From an uncultured Coriobacteriaceae bacterium (lineage in GTDB: Bacteria > Actinomycetota > Coriobacteriia > Coriobacteriales > Eggerthellaceae), in contig UQDJ01000025.1 in NCBI GenBank assembly GCA_900539675.1, positions 1 to 25,527 of the forward strand: DNA of 25,527 bases, written 5' to 3'. The notes beneath the pieces are model-generated. The model searched no databases, was not told the DNA's origin, and was given only the letters and a program-made list of their open reading frames with translations. The translations under genes and the position numbers were made by a program. Position 1 is the first letter of the stretch; each line of letters opens with the position of its first letter. This document shows, piece after piece, positions 13,980 to 22,879 of the stretch.

Positions 13980-15299
13980 TTACTTGCGTCGGTCAATGAC
14001 ATGCTTTGTCTTACCGGTTGTACGCTCAATGCCGCCTGGTTCAACCAGAACAACCTCGGAGGATACCAGCATAGTTTCTTTGAGCTTTTGAGCAATGTGT
14101 TTTCTGAAAGCGTTCATCTCTTCAAAGGAGTCGCTGAAGGCGGAAGGTTCAAGCTCCACGAAGACCTTCATGCGATCTAAGCCGGAATCATTATCCACTT
14201 CGATACGATAAAACGGAGTAACGCCTGCAATGCCCGATAAGATATCTTCCACCTGAGAGGGGAAAACATTGGTTGCACGAATAATAAGCATGTCATCGCT
14301 GCGCTTGCGAACCTTTTTCATGCGGGCATGAGTGCGACCACAGGCATAGGGCTCAGTTGTTACATAGGTCAAATCGTGCGTGCGATAACGCAAAACCGGA
14401 ATAGCTTGTTTATCGAGCGGAGTTAAGACCAGCTCCCCTTCTCTACCCTCTGGAACCGGTTCGCCAGTTTCTGGATCGACCACCTCCCATAAGAAGTGGT
14501 CCTCAGCGATATGCTGCATATCTCTTGAGCTTAAGCATTCGCCTGCAACGCCAGGGCCCATAACTTCAGTCAGGCCATAGTTATCGGTGCAGGTAATGTG
14601 CATCCTTCGCTCAATTTCTTCCTTGATCTTTGGAGGACAGGGCTCACCACCAAACAGCCCCACACGTAAAGAACAGTGTTTCCAATCAAAGCCTTGCTTT
14701 TCTCCTACTTCACACATATGGAGCGCATACGATGGTGTTGCCACAATGACCGTGGTTCCATAGTCTGAAATCATCTGTAAATGACGTTCTGTATTACCGG
14801 CACCTGCAGGAATCATCATGCAGCCAAGCTTTTGAAGACCATAGTGAAGGCCAAAACCACCCGTAAACATGCCATAGCCAAATGCCATTTGGGCACGATC
14901 TCCAGGATGAACACCAGCCATAATTGCCAAGCGGGCAATGCAGTCACTCCAGATATTCATATCGTGGTGATTGTATCCTACAACAATAGGCTTACCAGTC
15001 GTTCCAGACGATGCGTGCAGCTCTACCACGTCCTTAAGGTCAACAGCAAAAAGACCATAGGGAAACGTGTCGCGCAAGGCAGTCTTGTCGGTAAAGGGAA
15101 GTTTGCGAACATCAGCAAGCGTTTTGATATCTGATGGAACAACGCCCATCTCATCCATCTGAGAGCGATACCACTCTACATGATTGTAGACGTATGCAAC
15201 TTGATCTTTAAGCTTCATCAATTGCAAAGCTTCAAGACGGGAGCGATCCATGGTTTCAATTTCAGGCTGGTAATACTTCTGGGTTGTACACGATGACAT
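13980..15299 (-). CDS. paaK: Phenylacetate-CoA ligase (PaaK family)
   Basis: PaaK enzymes activate aryl acetates to aryl-acetyl-CoA with ATP (AMP-forming). Visible are the family's ELHASSGTTGKPIVVGY phosphate loop (~93-102), the DNYGLTEVMGPGVAGEC adenylation motif, RYRTHDLT, and the hinge/C-terminal motif RSDDMLIIRATNVFPSQVE with a small C-terminal domain. The ATG at 15299 (MSSCTTQKYY) has GAAAGGA seven bases upstream and gives 439 residues, the normal size. It is the last gene of iorA-iorB-ACT-paaK, 25 bases after the ACT gene. In this context it probably handles phenyl-, hydroxyphenyl- or indole-acetate, in either direction; substrate is not readable from the sequence. Confidence 0.94.
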   Translation of the reverse strand: MSSCTTQKYYQPEIETMDRSRLEALQLMKLKDQVAYVYNHVEWYRSQMDEMGVVPSDIKTLADVRKLPFTDKTALRDTFPYGLFAVDLKDVVELHASSGTTGKPIVVGYNHHDMNIWSDCIARLAIMAGVHPGDRAQMAFGYGMFTGGFGLHYGLQKLGCMMIPAGAGNTERHLQMISDYGTTVIVATPSYALHMCEVGEKQGFDWKHCSLRVGLFGGEPCPPKIKEEIERRMHITCTDNYGLTEVMGPGVAGECLSSRDMQHIAEDHFLWEVVDPETGEPVPEGREGELVLTPLDKQAIPVLRYRTHDLTYVTTEPYACGRTHARMKKVRKRSDDMLIIRATNVFPSQVEDILSGIAGVTPFYRIEVDNDSGLDRMKVFVELEPSAFSDSFEEMNAFRKHIAQKLKETMLVSSEVVLVEPGGIERTTGKTKHVIDRRK

Positions 15300-15324
15300 G
15301 TAAAGTCCTTTCAAAAGTCCAGCA

Positions 15325-15735
15325 CTAACGCAATTCCGAGTGAGTGATAAAACGAACACCGGCACTACTCAGTAGACGTTCAGCTTCTTCGAGATTATCC
15401 ACCTTAAAACAGATATAGGTAGCAATAAGCGAATAGCAGTAGGTGATATTAATACCGGCTTCAGAGAGTAATCCGAAGACTCGTGCAAGTTCCCCTGGCT
15501 TGTCAATAAGTTCAAGGCATATCACATCACTAAGAGTTACCGCTGCACCGTTATCCTTTAAAACGGCGCAGCCCTGCTCGGGATCATCAACGATAAAGCG
15601 AGCTATGCCATAATCCCCTGTATCGGAGCAGCTAAACCCTCGAACACTAATACCAGCGGTTTGCAAAAGGTCTAAATTGTGCTTTAAATGGCCGGGCTTG
15701 CTTTGTACAAAGACACTGATCTGCTTGATAGCCAT
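15325..15735 (-). CDS. Tandem ACT-domain protein
   Basis: Two ACT-type ligand-binding domains in 136 residues: the first (~1-65) starts KQISVFVQSKPGHLKHNLDLL, the second (~70-135) starts ICLELIDKPGELARVFGLL, each with the Pro-Gly turn that binds small ligands. No catalytic or DNA-binding domain is present. ACT proteins of this size often accompany paaK-ior clusters and probably sense an aromatic amino acid, though that ligand is inferred. The ATG at 15735 comes 5 bases after the iorB stop, and the end of iorB (AAAGGGGAG) provides its ribosome binding site. Confidence 0.92.
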   Translation of the reverse strand: MAIKQISVFVQSKPGHLKHNLDLLQTAGISVRGFSCSDTGDYGIARFIVDDPEQGCAVLKDNGAAVTLSDVICLELIDKPGELARVFGLLSEAGINITYCYSLIATYICFKVDNLEEAERLLSSAGVRFITHSELR

Positions 15736-15740
15736 ACCTG

Positions 15741-16340
15741 TTACTCCCCTTTTGCACTTTTGGCACCCAAAGCGAATGCCTCTAAGTTGGCTTCAATTGT
15801 TTTAGGTGGTACTTTGGTGCGTATAACGTCTTCCCAGAGCTTGGTTTCAAACGGCAGAGCTATTGAAAGAGCGCCAAGTAACACGACGTTTGCGCATTTG
15901 ACATTTCCTGCTTTGCGAGCCAGGTTTGAAGCAGGCACCAAAGAAGCACCCATATCGAGCAAGCGTTGCCGTGCCCAAGATGGCATGGTTTCTCTACCGG
16001 TAAGTACTGGAAGCGGCTTGATCGATTCGTCGTTGACTACCAGGGCACCTTCGGTTTTCAGGAATGCTATATTGCGCAGTGCTTCTACCACTTCAAATGA
16101 AACGATACAGTCTGCACATCCTTCGTCACACACCATGGAATGCACGTCTTCCCCAAAGCGAACTACAGTAGTAACTGCGCCACCACGTTGCGCCATGCCG
16201 TGTATCTCAGAAACCTTGCAATCAAGACCAGCAGCTGTTGCGACGCGGGCAAGTAGATCGGCTGCGGTGATGGTGCCCTGGCCGCCCACTCCACACAGTA
16301 ATATGGTATACACCTGCTGATCGGTGGTTTGAACGTTCAT
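15741..16340 (-). CDS. iorB: Indolepyruvate:ferredoxin oxidoreductase, beta subunit
   Basis: IorB is the gamma-domain subunit of the 2-oxoacid:ferredoxin oxidoreductase that turns aryl pyruvates into aryl-acetyl-CoA. The opening LLCGVGGQGTITAADLLARVA and the EIHGMAQRGGAV motif are diagnostic of this family. The ATG at 16340 overlaps the iorA stop (ATGA) and has GAGGAGG about 10 bases upstream; it gives 199 residues, the usual size. Longer starts would only extend into iorA in another frame. Confidence 0.95.
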   Translation of the reverse strand: MNVQTTDQQVYTILLCGVGGQGTITAADLLARVATAAGLDCKVSEIHGMAQRGGAVTTVVRFGEDVHSMVCDEGCADCIVSFEVVEALRNIAFLKTEGALVVNDESIKPLPVLTGRETMPSWARQRLLDMGASLVPASNLARKAGNVKCANVVLLGALSIALPFETKLWEDVIRTKVPPKTIEANLEAFALGAKSAKGE

Positions 16341-18211
16341 AAGCGCATACCTCCTCGAGGTTGTATTGCACCAAAATTGCAATACTGAGCGCACTGGCCA
16401 CAACCCGTGCATAAAGATTGATCAATGGAAGATAGCCCGGTATCGGGATCGGAAGAGATTGCAGGACAACCTAACGTTTTACAGATGCCACAACCCGTGC
16501 AGTCATAGGTTACTTCAAAGGGTTTGCCGATATTGATAAGCGGTTTGTCTTCTGATAGAGAATCGAAATATGCATCAAGGGTATCGAATTTCTTTTTGGC
16601 TTGAGGTGCGCAGCTATTCGGTTTTTGCTCCATTGAAGCCGGTCGATGTTCTTTTTTTAGCAGTGCGCAAGGACCTTCAAAAATGATGACATCCAATTCA
16701 TCACGCGCTGTCGCCTTCTTAAGTGCATCGCGTACTTTCTTCATATCAAAGGCATCTACTACCTGGACATTGTCAACGCCCAAAGCACGCACTAAGCCCG
16801 GTAAATCAAGCTCATGACTTTCACGATGCTGGAGAGTTACCCCATTAAAAGGATTACCCTGCTGGCCGGTCATGGCAGTAGTGCGGTTATCTAAAATACA
16901 AATGGTGCCTGCACCTTTGTTGTAGATAGTGTTCATCAACGACGTAACACCTGAATGCGCAAACGTGCTGTCGCCAATAACCGCAACAATGGGTTTATGA
17001 TCGCGATGCTTCATAGCAAGTTCAAAGCCATGAGACATTGATACCGAAGCACCCATACATAAAGTAGTGTCCATGGCGGATAACGGTGGCAGTGCTCCTA
17101 AGGTATAACATCCAATGTCGCCTGTCACGATAGCGTGCATGCGTGACAGCTCTTTAAATACCAAGCGATGAGGACAGCCTGGGCATAAAGCCGGAGGACG
17201 ATTGGGAATGTCGCGTTGGCTTTCACAATGGTGGGGTACCGGACGTCCTAAAGCTCGAAGAAGATGAACAGGACGTAATTCACCATCTTTGGGAAGTGGC
17301 ACTTTAAAGGTATCAAGATCTATGCCGCAGCTGCGAACCGCATCGCTTAAATATGTGGAAGCTTCTTCGGCAACGTAAATCTCATCAACTGATTGAGCAA
17401 AAGTGCGAAGAGCGTGAGCTGGTAAGGGCCACGTAATGCCCAGCTTGAATACATCAACATCAGGTAAGGCCTCTTTAACGTGTTGATACACGGCCCCAGC
17501 ACAGATAACACCAATCTTAGAAGCGTTTGATTCAGTGTTGCACCGTTCAATGACATTGTAGGAGCAGGTTTCCACCCACGTATGAAGTTTCTCAAGACGT
17601 TCAAGCATATTTTTGCGTCGAGGTTTTGAAAACGCCGGCATCATAACCCATTTGCCAGGATCCTTTTCATAGGGAATGGGATCTATCTGGCGACGTTGAC
17701 CTACATCAACCGGAGTTTTCGTATGAGAAATACGCACCGTCGATCGAATCATAAACGGAAGGTCAAACTGTTCAGAAAGATCATAAGCATCTTTTGTAAA
17801 CAGCCGTGCTTCACTTGAATCTGAGGGCTCGAACATGGGAACCTGAGCAGCCATGGCGTAATAGCGGGAATCCTGTTCGTTTTGTGAGGAAAACATGCCT
17901 GGATCATCGGCGGCCAACACCACTAAACCACCATTGACACCCGTATAAGCGCAGGTAAACAAAGGATCAGCGCATACATTGACGCCTACATGCTTCATGG
18001 TAACAAGGGTTCTAGCTCCCGCGGCAGAAGCGCCAACGGCAACTTCGAGAGCAACTTTTTCGTTGGGGCACCATTCGGCATACACATCCGGTAGCGCAGC
18101 AAATGCTTCCATTGTTTCTGTAGAGGGAGTTCCAGGATAGGCGGTGCCAATATGGCAGCCAGCCTCCCAAGCTCCTTGAGTAATTGCCTCATTGCCCGAA
18201 AGTAGCTTCAT
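16337..18211 (-). CDS. iorA: Indolepyruvate:ferredoxin oxidoreductase, alpha subunit
   Basis: IorA carries the thiamine diphosphate and iron-sulfur sites. It begins with LLSGNEAITQGAWEAGC and GTAYPGTPSTE (pyrimidine-binding part). The TPP/Mg motif region is GDSTFAHSGVTSL with the downstream NRTTAMTGQQGNP (~410-450). The C-terminus has two [4Fe-4S] motifs, the unusual CxxCxxCxxxxCP form (CTGCGICKTLGCP) typical of IorA and a normal CTGCGQCAQYCNF. About 624 residues. The ATG at 18211 follows AGGTG; an in-frame GTG at 18223 is possible. It lies 24 bases after the FHA gene, so it may be transcribed with that unit. Confidence 0.96.
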   Translation of the reverse strand: MKLLSGNEAITQGAWEAGCHIGTAYPGTPSTETMEAFAALPDVYAEWCPNEKVALEVAVGASAAGARTLVTMKHVGVNVCADPLFTCAYTGVNGGLVVLAADDPGMFSSQNEQDSRYYAMAAQVPMFEPSDSSEARLFTKDAYDLSEQFDLPFMIRSTVRISHTKTPVDVGQRRQIDPIPYEKDPGKWVMMPAFSKPRRKNMLERLEKLHTWVETCSYNVIERCNTESNASKIGVICAGAVYQHVKEALPDVDVFKLGITWPLPAHALRTFAQSVDEIYVAEEASTYLSDAVRSCGIDLDTFKVPLPKDGELRPVHLLRALGRPVPHHCESQRDIPNRPPALCPGCPHRLVFKELSRMHAIVTGDIGCYTLGALPPLSAMDTTLCMGASVSMSHGFELAMKHRDHKPIVAVIGDSTFAHSGVTSLMNTIYNKGAGTICILDNRTTAMTGQQGNPFNGVTLQHRESHELDLPGLVRALGVDNVQVVDAFDMKKVRDALKKATARDELDVIIFEGPCALLKKEHRPASMEQKPNSCAPQAKKKFDTLDAYFDSLSEDKPLINIGKPFEVTYDCTGCGICKTLGCPAISSDPDTGLSSIDQSLCTGCGQCAQYCNFGAIQPRGGMRL

Positions 18212-18235
18212 TGTGCACCTCACTTACCTATGCAA

Positions 18236-18670
18236 TTACTTGGTATAACGAAGAACGAAACACCCAATCTGAATAATGTCGCCATCATTGAGCAATACGT
18301 GGTCAACATTGGCATTATTAACCCAAACGCCGTTAAAGGATCCTGTATCACGAATGGACCAATCGTTGCCCATGCGTTCCAGCATGGCATGCTTACGAGA
18401 TACCGTCATATCGTTGAGGAAAACCTCGCATTGAGGGGAACGACCAATTTGAGCTTGGTCACCCTCAAGGTGATACACCATACCTTCTTGCTTGCCATAT
18501 AAAACGGTTAACTTAGGTAGAGAAGAAGGTGCTACGGTGATATCGGCTTTTTCGGGTTCAAACGATACTACCTTAAATTCTTCAGTTGAGTCCTGAAGAC
18601 GATAGCCACATGCGGCGCACGCTTCATCACCGGGGTTAAGCGGGCTATTACATACGGGACATCTATCCAT
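18236..18670 (-). CDS. Zinc-ribbon and FHA-domain protein
   Basis: The first 25 residues form a zinc ribbon (C4, C7, C18, C21). After a linker, residues ~55-143 are a forkhead-associated domain with the phosphothreonine-binding pattern GRSPQCEV, VSRKHAML and GSFNGVWVN. FHA domains read threonine phosphorylation, usually by PknB-type kinases; no kinase gene is in this window. The ATG at 18670 has AGGAAGG upstream. It is 18 bases after the carboxypeptidase gene, which links it to the cell wall; the binding partner is unknown. Confidence 0.93.
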   Translation of the reverse strand: MDRCPVCNSPLNPGDEACAACGYRLQDSTEEFKVVSFEPEKADITVAPSSLPKLTVLYGKQEGMVYHLEGDQAQIGRSPQCEVFLNDMTVSRKHAMLERMGNDWSIRDTGSFNGVWVNNANVDHVLLNDGDIIQIGCFVLRYTK

Positions 18671-18688
18671 CTGATTGCCTTCCTCTAC

Positions 18689-20110
18689 TTAGTTGGCTTG
18701 AGTTAACGCAGTATTAGGTCCATAAATTACTGGGGTCATATTGACCACGGTGCTTTCAGCCTGAGTGGGGGCACCGCTGAAGCCCCGAACCAAACGATCC
18801 CACCAAATTCCAATGCCTTCGAATGGATTAGGAGCTGCGCAAGGTTCTGCAGCAACAATATCACAGCTCGCGATTTCTTGATTGTGTTGATAGAAAGTAG
18901 CCTTTCCCACTTTTTGACCTACCTGCACATCGCCTGATACGGTATCGAATTCGAACTTCTGACTCACGTTGCCATCGAGGGCAAAAACGTTGACAGCAGC
19001 ATCGGGGTTGTCAAACGTGGCTTTGAAAGTCTTATCAATCCAACCTGAGTGGCTGACATAGGCCACTACCGGAACTTGTTTGGATTGACCATCGGCTTGA
19101 TAGGTGGTGGTTTCTGGAGAATGAGCCAGTGCGTAGTCGATAGTGTTGTCAAACACCCAATCATCTAAGGTTTGAGCATCGGTGAAGCGCTGTTGCTCAT
19201 TGGAGGATTTAAGCACGACAGCATACAGTGTTTTGCCGTTGCGTTCTACAGCACCTGCAAAGCATGCGCCTGCTTTATCGGTGTAGCCAGTCTTAACGCC
19301 ACATGCTCCCTCGTAGCTTGATAGCAAGATATCCGTAGATTGCAACGGCACGTCGACTTGCTGATTGTTGCGGGTTACTTTAATAGTATCTTGCTGAGAA
19401 GAGACGATGCTACGGAACAGATCGTTTTTCATCACTTCAGAAACCATCGTGGCAACATCGCGTGCAGAAGAGTGCATATCTGTATCGAATTGATTGATAT
19501 CTAACCCATGAGGATTGGCGAATAACGAATTAGTCATACCAAGGTCTGCAGCCTTTTTGTTCATAGCGTATATAAACGCATCATAATCGTTATCGGGAAC
19601 ATCAGTTATTCCCTGATCGCGCAGCTGCTGTTTAATACTTGCGCCCATGGATTCAGCTATCGCTACAGCTGCATCGTTGCCCGAAACCATCATCATGGCT
19701 TTCAAGGCTGATTCAAGGTTCATGGTATCCCCTGCCTGCAACATGGCAGAAGATTCGCCAATTGTAGCGGCATCTGGGCTTACCGTAATTTGAGTATTTT
19801 GGGGATCGCCATAGCTTAGTGCAACCAAGGCAGTCATGCATTTCGTAACGGATGCAATATGGGTTTGAGTATCAGGGTCGCGTTCGAAGTAGGTGTTGCC
19901 ATCGCTGTCTATGACAAAGGCATATTGAGCAGCGATATTGGGACAATTTGCAGAAGTTAATCCACGTTGATCTACGGTAAGTCCCGCCACCACATCGGAA
20001 TCACGGACGTCAGCTAAGGCGTTTTGTGGAACAACGCCCAAAAAGAGCGTACAAGAAAGTATAAAAGCTGCCAGTGAGGCACCTATTTTGTTCATAGGTG
20101 ATAATCTCAC
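18689..20110 (-). CDS. Serine-type D-Ala-D-Ala carboxypeptidase (penicillin-binding protein, PBP5/DacF type)
   Basis: This secreted enzyme removes the terminal D-Ala of peptidoglycan stem peptides. A signal sequence (~6-33) ends in ALAD. The catalytic triad motifs are complete: SVTK (S87-K90), SGN (~143-145) and KTG (~273). The C-terminal ~170 residues include the PBP5_C-like region, but I see no clear membrane-anchoring helix at the end, so it may be released or wall-bound. The GTG at 20110 is preferred over ATG at 20095 because AAAGGAG stands seven bases before the GTG. It lies between the VanW-type protein gene (34-base gap) and the FHA gene, forming an envelope unit. Confidence 0.94.
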   Translation of the reverse strand: MRLSPMNKIGASLAAFILSCTLFLGVVPQNALADVRDSDVVAGLTVDQRGLTSANCPNIAAQYAFVIDSDGNTYFERDPDTQTHIASVTKCMTALVALSYGDPQNTQITVSPDAATIGESSAMLQAGDTMNLESALKAMMMVSGNDAAVAIAESMGASIKQQLRDQGITDVPDNDYDAFIYAMNKKAADLGMTNSLFANPHGLDINQFDTDMHSSARDVATMVSEVMKNDLFRSIVSSQQDTIKVTRNNQQVDVPLQSTDILLSSYEGACGVKTGYTDKAGACFAGAVERNGKTLYAVVLKSSNEQQRFTDAQTLDDWVFDNTIDYALAHSPETTTYQADGQSKQVPVVAYVSHSGWIDKTFKATFDNPDAAVNVFALDGNVSQKFEFDTVSGDVQVGQKVGKATFYQHNQEIASCDIVAAEPCAAPNPFEGIGIWWDRLVRGFSGAPTQAESTVVNMTPVIYGPNTALTQAN

Positions 20111-20144
20111 GCAGGTCTCCTTTCAAAAACAAGAAGGACGCCTG

Positions 20145-22781
20145 CTAAGAGCGGGTACCCTTCACGATCACCTCATTTTTTGGTTCGTAGTTAGATTCAA
20201 ACAAATCCTGATGCAGTATGTTGCCACCCGCATCTTTTACCGTACGAACAATTGAAATGCTGCTGCCGTTTACTCCGGTGGTTTCTACATATTCCTTGCC
20301 AGCAGCAACGGTGTTGTCATTCTTGTACGTCACGGAATAAGGCTCACCTTTTTTCCATTCGCCGTACTTCGTAGAAACCTGATAGTGCGGATCAACTCCC
20401 CACAGTGTAGCGGTAACTGAAGAGTTAGTGTAGGTCATCACGAGCAAAACATCAGAGGACGTATCGTTTTCCCAAACAAGATCCATGTAGGGGTAAGCAA
20501 TAGCAGCATCTCTTCCCTCAGGATAACTCGAAATCCGCAAGGTATGATTATGGCGCTCAGAAATCGGGTAGCCCGCATCATAGATCGCGTTAAACACCGT
20601 CGTAGCTACTTGACAGATGCCTCCGCCGATGGCATCAGAGTATTCACCGCCAACTATAGCGCCTGCATCCTGGTATCCCTTATCTTCTGTAGCCTCTCCA
20701 GCTGTGTCATTAAACGACCACGATCCGCCATTGGCTTTAGCAATGGAATTGGACAGCAGATCGGCTGCGGTATGGATGTTGTGCGTGCGTGCTTCTGCGC
20801 CAGATGAATACTGAGTGGTAAATGAGGACACTGCCGTAACAATGCCAAAGTCGCGCGCGTCATTAAAAGACATTTGAGAGGGCAGATCCGTTGACTCAAG
20901 AGCAATTGTTGGTGCTTCCGTACGTGATTCAGTTACGAAGAATGATTGATTCATCTGATCAACGGCTGCTTTAGCTTCAGGAACCGTTCCAGTTGCGTTG
21001 GTTGAAACCGTAATAGCACCCTTATCATCCTTATCAAAGGAGAGGTGTAAGTCTTCTTCATTGATATTGGAATGCAGTGCCCCTAACAGAGCGGTAGTGG
21101 TTGCTTGTTCATCGAAATAGAGGTTAAGGGCATAGCTGTCATTTACTTCGTCGATGCGCGTATGAACCCAAGAAGCCATATCATCTCGGCTGGCATCCCA
21201 CGACTGATCCTCAAAGGTAAAATGAGCGCCGTGTGCAAGCGATGCATTGACGGTATCAGCGCATACGCGAGCGGCATCTTCATCGATTTGTAAAGGCATA
21301 TACTCAGTTTGTAAAACGTATGACTGCTTGGTTTCGGTACCTAGATAGGTAGAATTCAGATTGTCTACCAGCCAATCGCGCGTCACTTCTCTGCCATCGT
21401 ATCCGTCGGTAATAGATGCGATACCATCCTTTATTTCAATGTCATAGTTAACGCGTTTTTCCCCTACCACCGCAGTCATTTCATCTAATAATTCTGAGAG
21501 GGTCGTGTCATTAAATGTGCATTGGGGAGCAATTTGCCACGGATGAGTGGCAGCTTGAATGCGGACAACAATACCTCCATTATTGCGACCCACTTCAAAT
21601 GCTTGGTCGACTAAATCGTCCACATTGAGAGCAGCATCTAAATAATCCGAAGGGAGCGTCCACTGGCGTCGCTGGTCCAGAGATTCTTCGTAGGAGATCT
21701 GTTCTGCAATATTTTCAGCATTCTTTGCTTGTTCTGGATTGTTTTCATCGTCCTGGGTAGCGTAGAAGGTGGCTACATTGCCAGATACTCGCGGAGAATA
21801 GTAACTCGATACCGCATCGGTTGCTTGTTCACGGGTCATACCGCTTACATCTACATCCCCTATGGAAACACCGCTATATATTTTGTTCCCATTGATAAGA
21901 CTGTCCACTCCCCAGCCTATAGCGCCAAGCAGTACTACGGCTAAACAGGCTATGAGAAAAGGATGCTTCCAGATGGGCAGTTTAGAGGCAGCGCGTGAAT
22001 CGGCGGTTGCGTTTTGAAACGGATAGGTAGCGGATCCATTTCTGCTAAACCCTTCTCGTTTTCTGCCTGGTTCATCAAAGCTTCCCTGTTTCCTTCTTTT
22101 TTGGGAAACGCGATCTGATGATGGGCGTTTGTTTGATTGGTTAGTATGGGATTTGGTCCAAATGGTATTTGTCAATTGCTCAGCGCCAGCTTGATTGGGT
22201 CGTTTGGCATTCGATGGATTGGTATTCATCTGAGAAGAACCAAATGAAGTATGTTTTGATACTCTGGTTCTATTCGCTGGATGTTTGGCTGGTGTTTTGC
22301 GCCTATCTTGGGCCTGTTGTAGATGACGAGCATCATGAGGAGCATGCTTTTGTGCTGCCGCTGTATGCTTTTGTGCTGCTGCAGTATGCTTTTGAGCAGT
22401 TAATGATTCCTGTTCGGCAAGCTTGGCATCACGTTGTGCCCGTAGTTGCGCTAAATATTGAGATGAGCGCAATTGATGGGCGGTATCAGGAGCTTGACGT
22501 CGTTCATCTATCCCAGAATGCATACCGGATGCTATACCAGACTGAGACCTAGATGGTGATCCAGGATGTTTTGGATTGGATGCGGATGCAATGAAGCGCT
22601 CATTAGTGAGGTTTCGCTGAGCACGATGAGGTGCCCGTCGCGAAGGTGTTTGATACGGCATGTTCTGATCAAGAGAAGAGTTGTCCTGTTCGCCGAAATG
22701 GCGATCACGCACAGTATGATCCTGCAAAGTAGACTTTTTTCCTCTACCCTGTCGAGTCGCCTTTCGCCTATAGGTTGGCAT
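20145..22781 (-). CDS. VanW-family membrane-anchored surface protein with PG-binding domains
   Basis: An 878-residue protein. Residues 1-265 are basic, Gln/Ser-rich and disordered, with a 7-residue tandem repeat, and should be cytoplasmic. A transmembrane helix (FLIACLAVVLLGAIGWGV, ~271-291) follows. Outside are two PG_binding_4-like regions (about 300-400 with VDVSGMTREQATDAV, and 400-620). Next is the VanW domain (~665-795, key motif DAIGGGICQVATTVFNA with one Cys), and a final G5-like beta segment ending EPKNEVIVKGT. VanW occurs in some vancomycin-resistance clusters but its biochemistry is unclear; chromosomal copies like this one do not imply resistance. The long cytoplasmic tail is unusual in size. 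The ribosome binding site before ATG 22781 is weak. Confidence 0.9.
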   Translation of the reverse strand: MPTYRRKATRQGRGKKSTLQDHTVRDRHFGEQDNSSLDQNMPYQTPSRRAPHRAQRNLTNERFIASASNPKHPGSPSRSQSGIASGMHSGIDERRQAPDTAHQLRSSQYLAQLRAQRDAKLAEQESLTAQKHTAAAQKHTAAAQKHAPHDARHLQQAQDRRKTPAKHPANRTRVSKHTSFGSSQMNTNPSNAKRPNQAGAEQLTNTIWTKSHTNQSNKRPSSDRVSQKRRKQGSFDEPGRKREGFSRNGSATYPFQNATADSRAASKLPIWKHPFLIACLAVVLLGAIGWGVDSLINGNKIYSGVSIGDVDVSGMTREQATDAVSSYYSPRVSGNVATFYATQDDENNPEQAKNAENIAEQISYEESLDQRRQWTLPSDYLDAALNVDDLVDQAFEVGRNNGGIVVRIQAATHPWQIAPQCTFNDTTLSELLDEMTAVVGEKRVNYDIEIKDGIASITDGYDGREVTRDWLVDNLNSTYLGTETKQSYVLQTEYMPLQIDEDAARVCADTVNASLAHGAHFTFEDQSWDASRDDMASWVHTRIDEVNDSYALNLYFDEQATTTALLGALHSNINEEDLHLSFDKDDKGAITVSTNATGTVPEAKAAVDQMNQSFFVTESRTEAPTIALESTDLPSQMSFNDARDFGIVTAVSSFTTQYSSGAEARTHNIHTAADLLSNSIAKANGGSWSFNDTAGEATEDKGYQDAGAIVGGEYSDAIGGGICQVATTVFNAIYDAGYPISERHNHTLRISSYPEGRDAAIAYPYMDLVWENDTSSDVLLVMTYTNSSVTATLWGVDPHYQVSTKYGEWKKGEPYSVTYKNDNTVAAGKEYVETTGVNGSSISIVRTVKDAGGNILHQDLFESNYEPKNEVIVKGTRS
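22344..22397 (-). repeat. 21-bp tandem repeat in the vanW-type gene
   Basis: Copies starting at 22344, 22365 and (partial, diverged) 22386 at a 21-base period encode the heptad KHTAAAQ twice and then KHAPHDA-like sequence in the disordered cytoplasmic tail. Confidence 0.75.
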
Positions 22782-22834
22782 TACCCACTCTTTCTTGTGT
22801 GAATCTCCTGAGAACAGCTGTGTATGAAAACCAG

Positions 22835-22864
22835 TATATACAGCCTGAAGGTTTTACCTCTCAA
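22835..22864 (-). promoter_or_regulatory. Putative promoter of the vanW-dacA-FHA unit
   Basis: On the minus strand TTGAGA (complement of 22859-22864, 5 of 6), an 18-base spacer and TATATA (22835-22840, 5 of 6), about 54 bases before the start at 22781. Confidence 0.5.
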
Positions 22865-22879
22865 CTATTTTAGAGGGTT

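Noticed and set aside
15688..16320. A 210-codon plus-strand ORF opposite iorB
   Set aside because: It is the antisense shadow of a well-identified gene; its Ser/Thr/Arg-rich composition is what the reverse frame of iorB gives.
20145..22781. VanW as a sign of a vancomycin-resistance island
   Set aside because: No vanA/B/H/X/Y/R/S-type genes are nearby and no mobile element is present; the protein has the build of common chromosomal VanW surface proteins.
22857..22876. CCTCT/AGAGG hairpin just after the pgsA stop
   Set aside because: Only five base pairs, with no T-run in the pgsA direction; it overlaps the -35 of the promoter candidate for the vanW unit.
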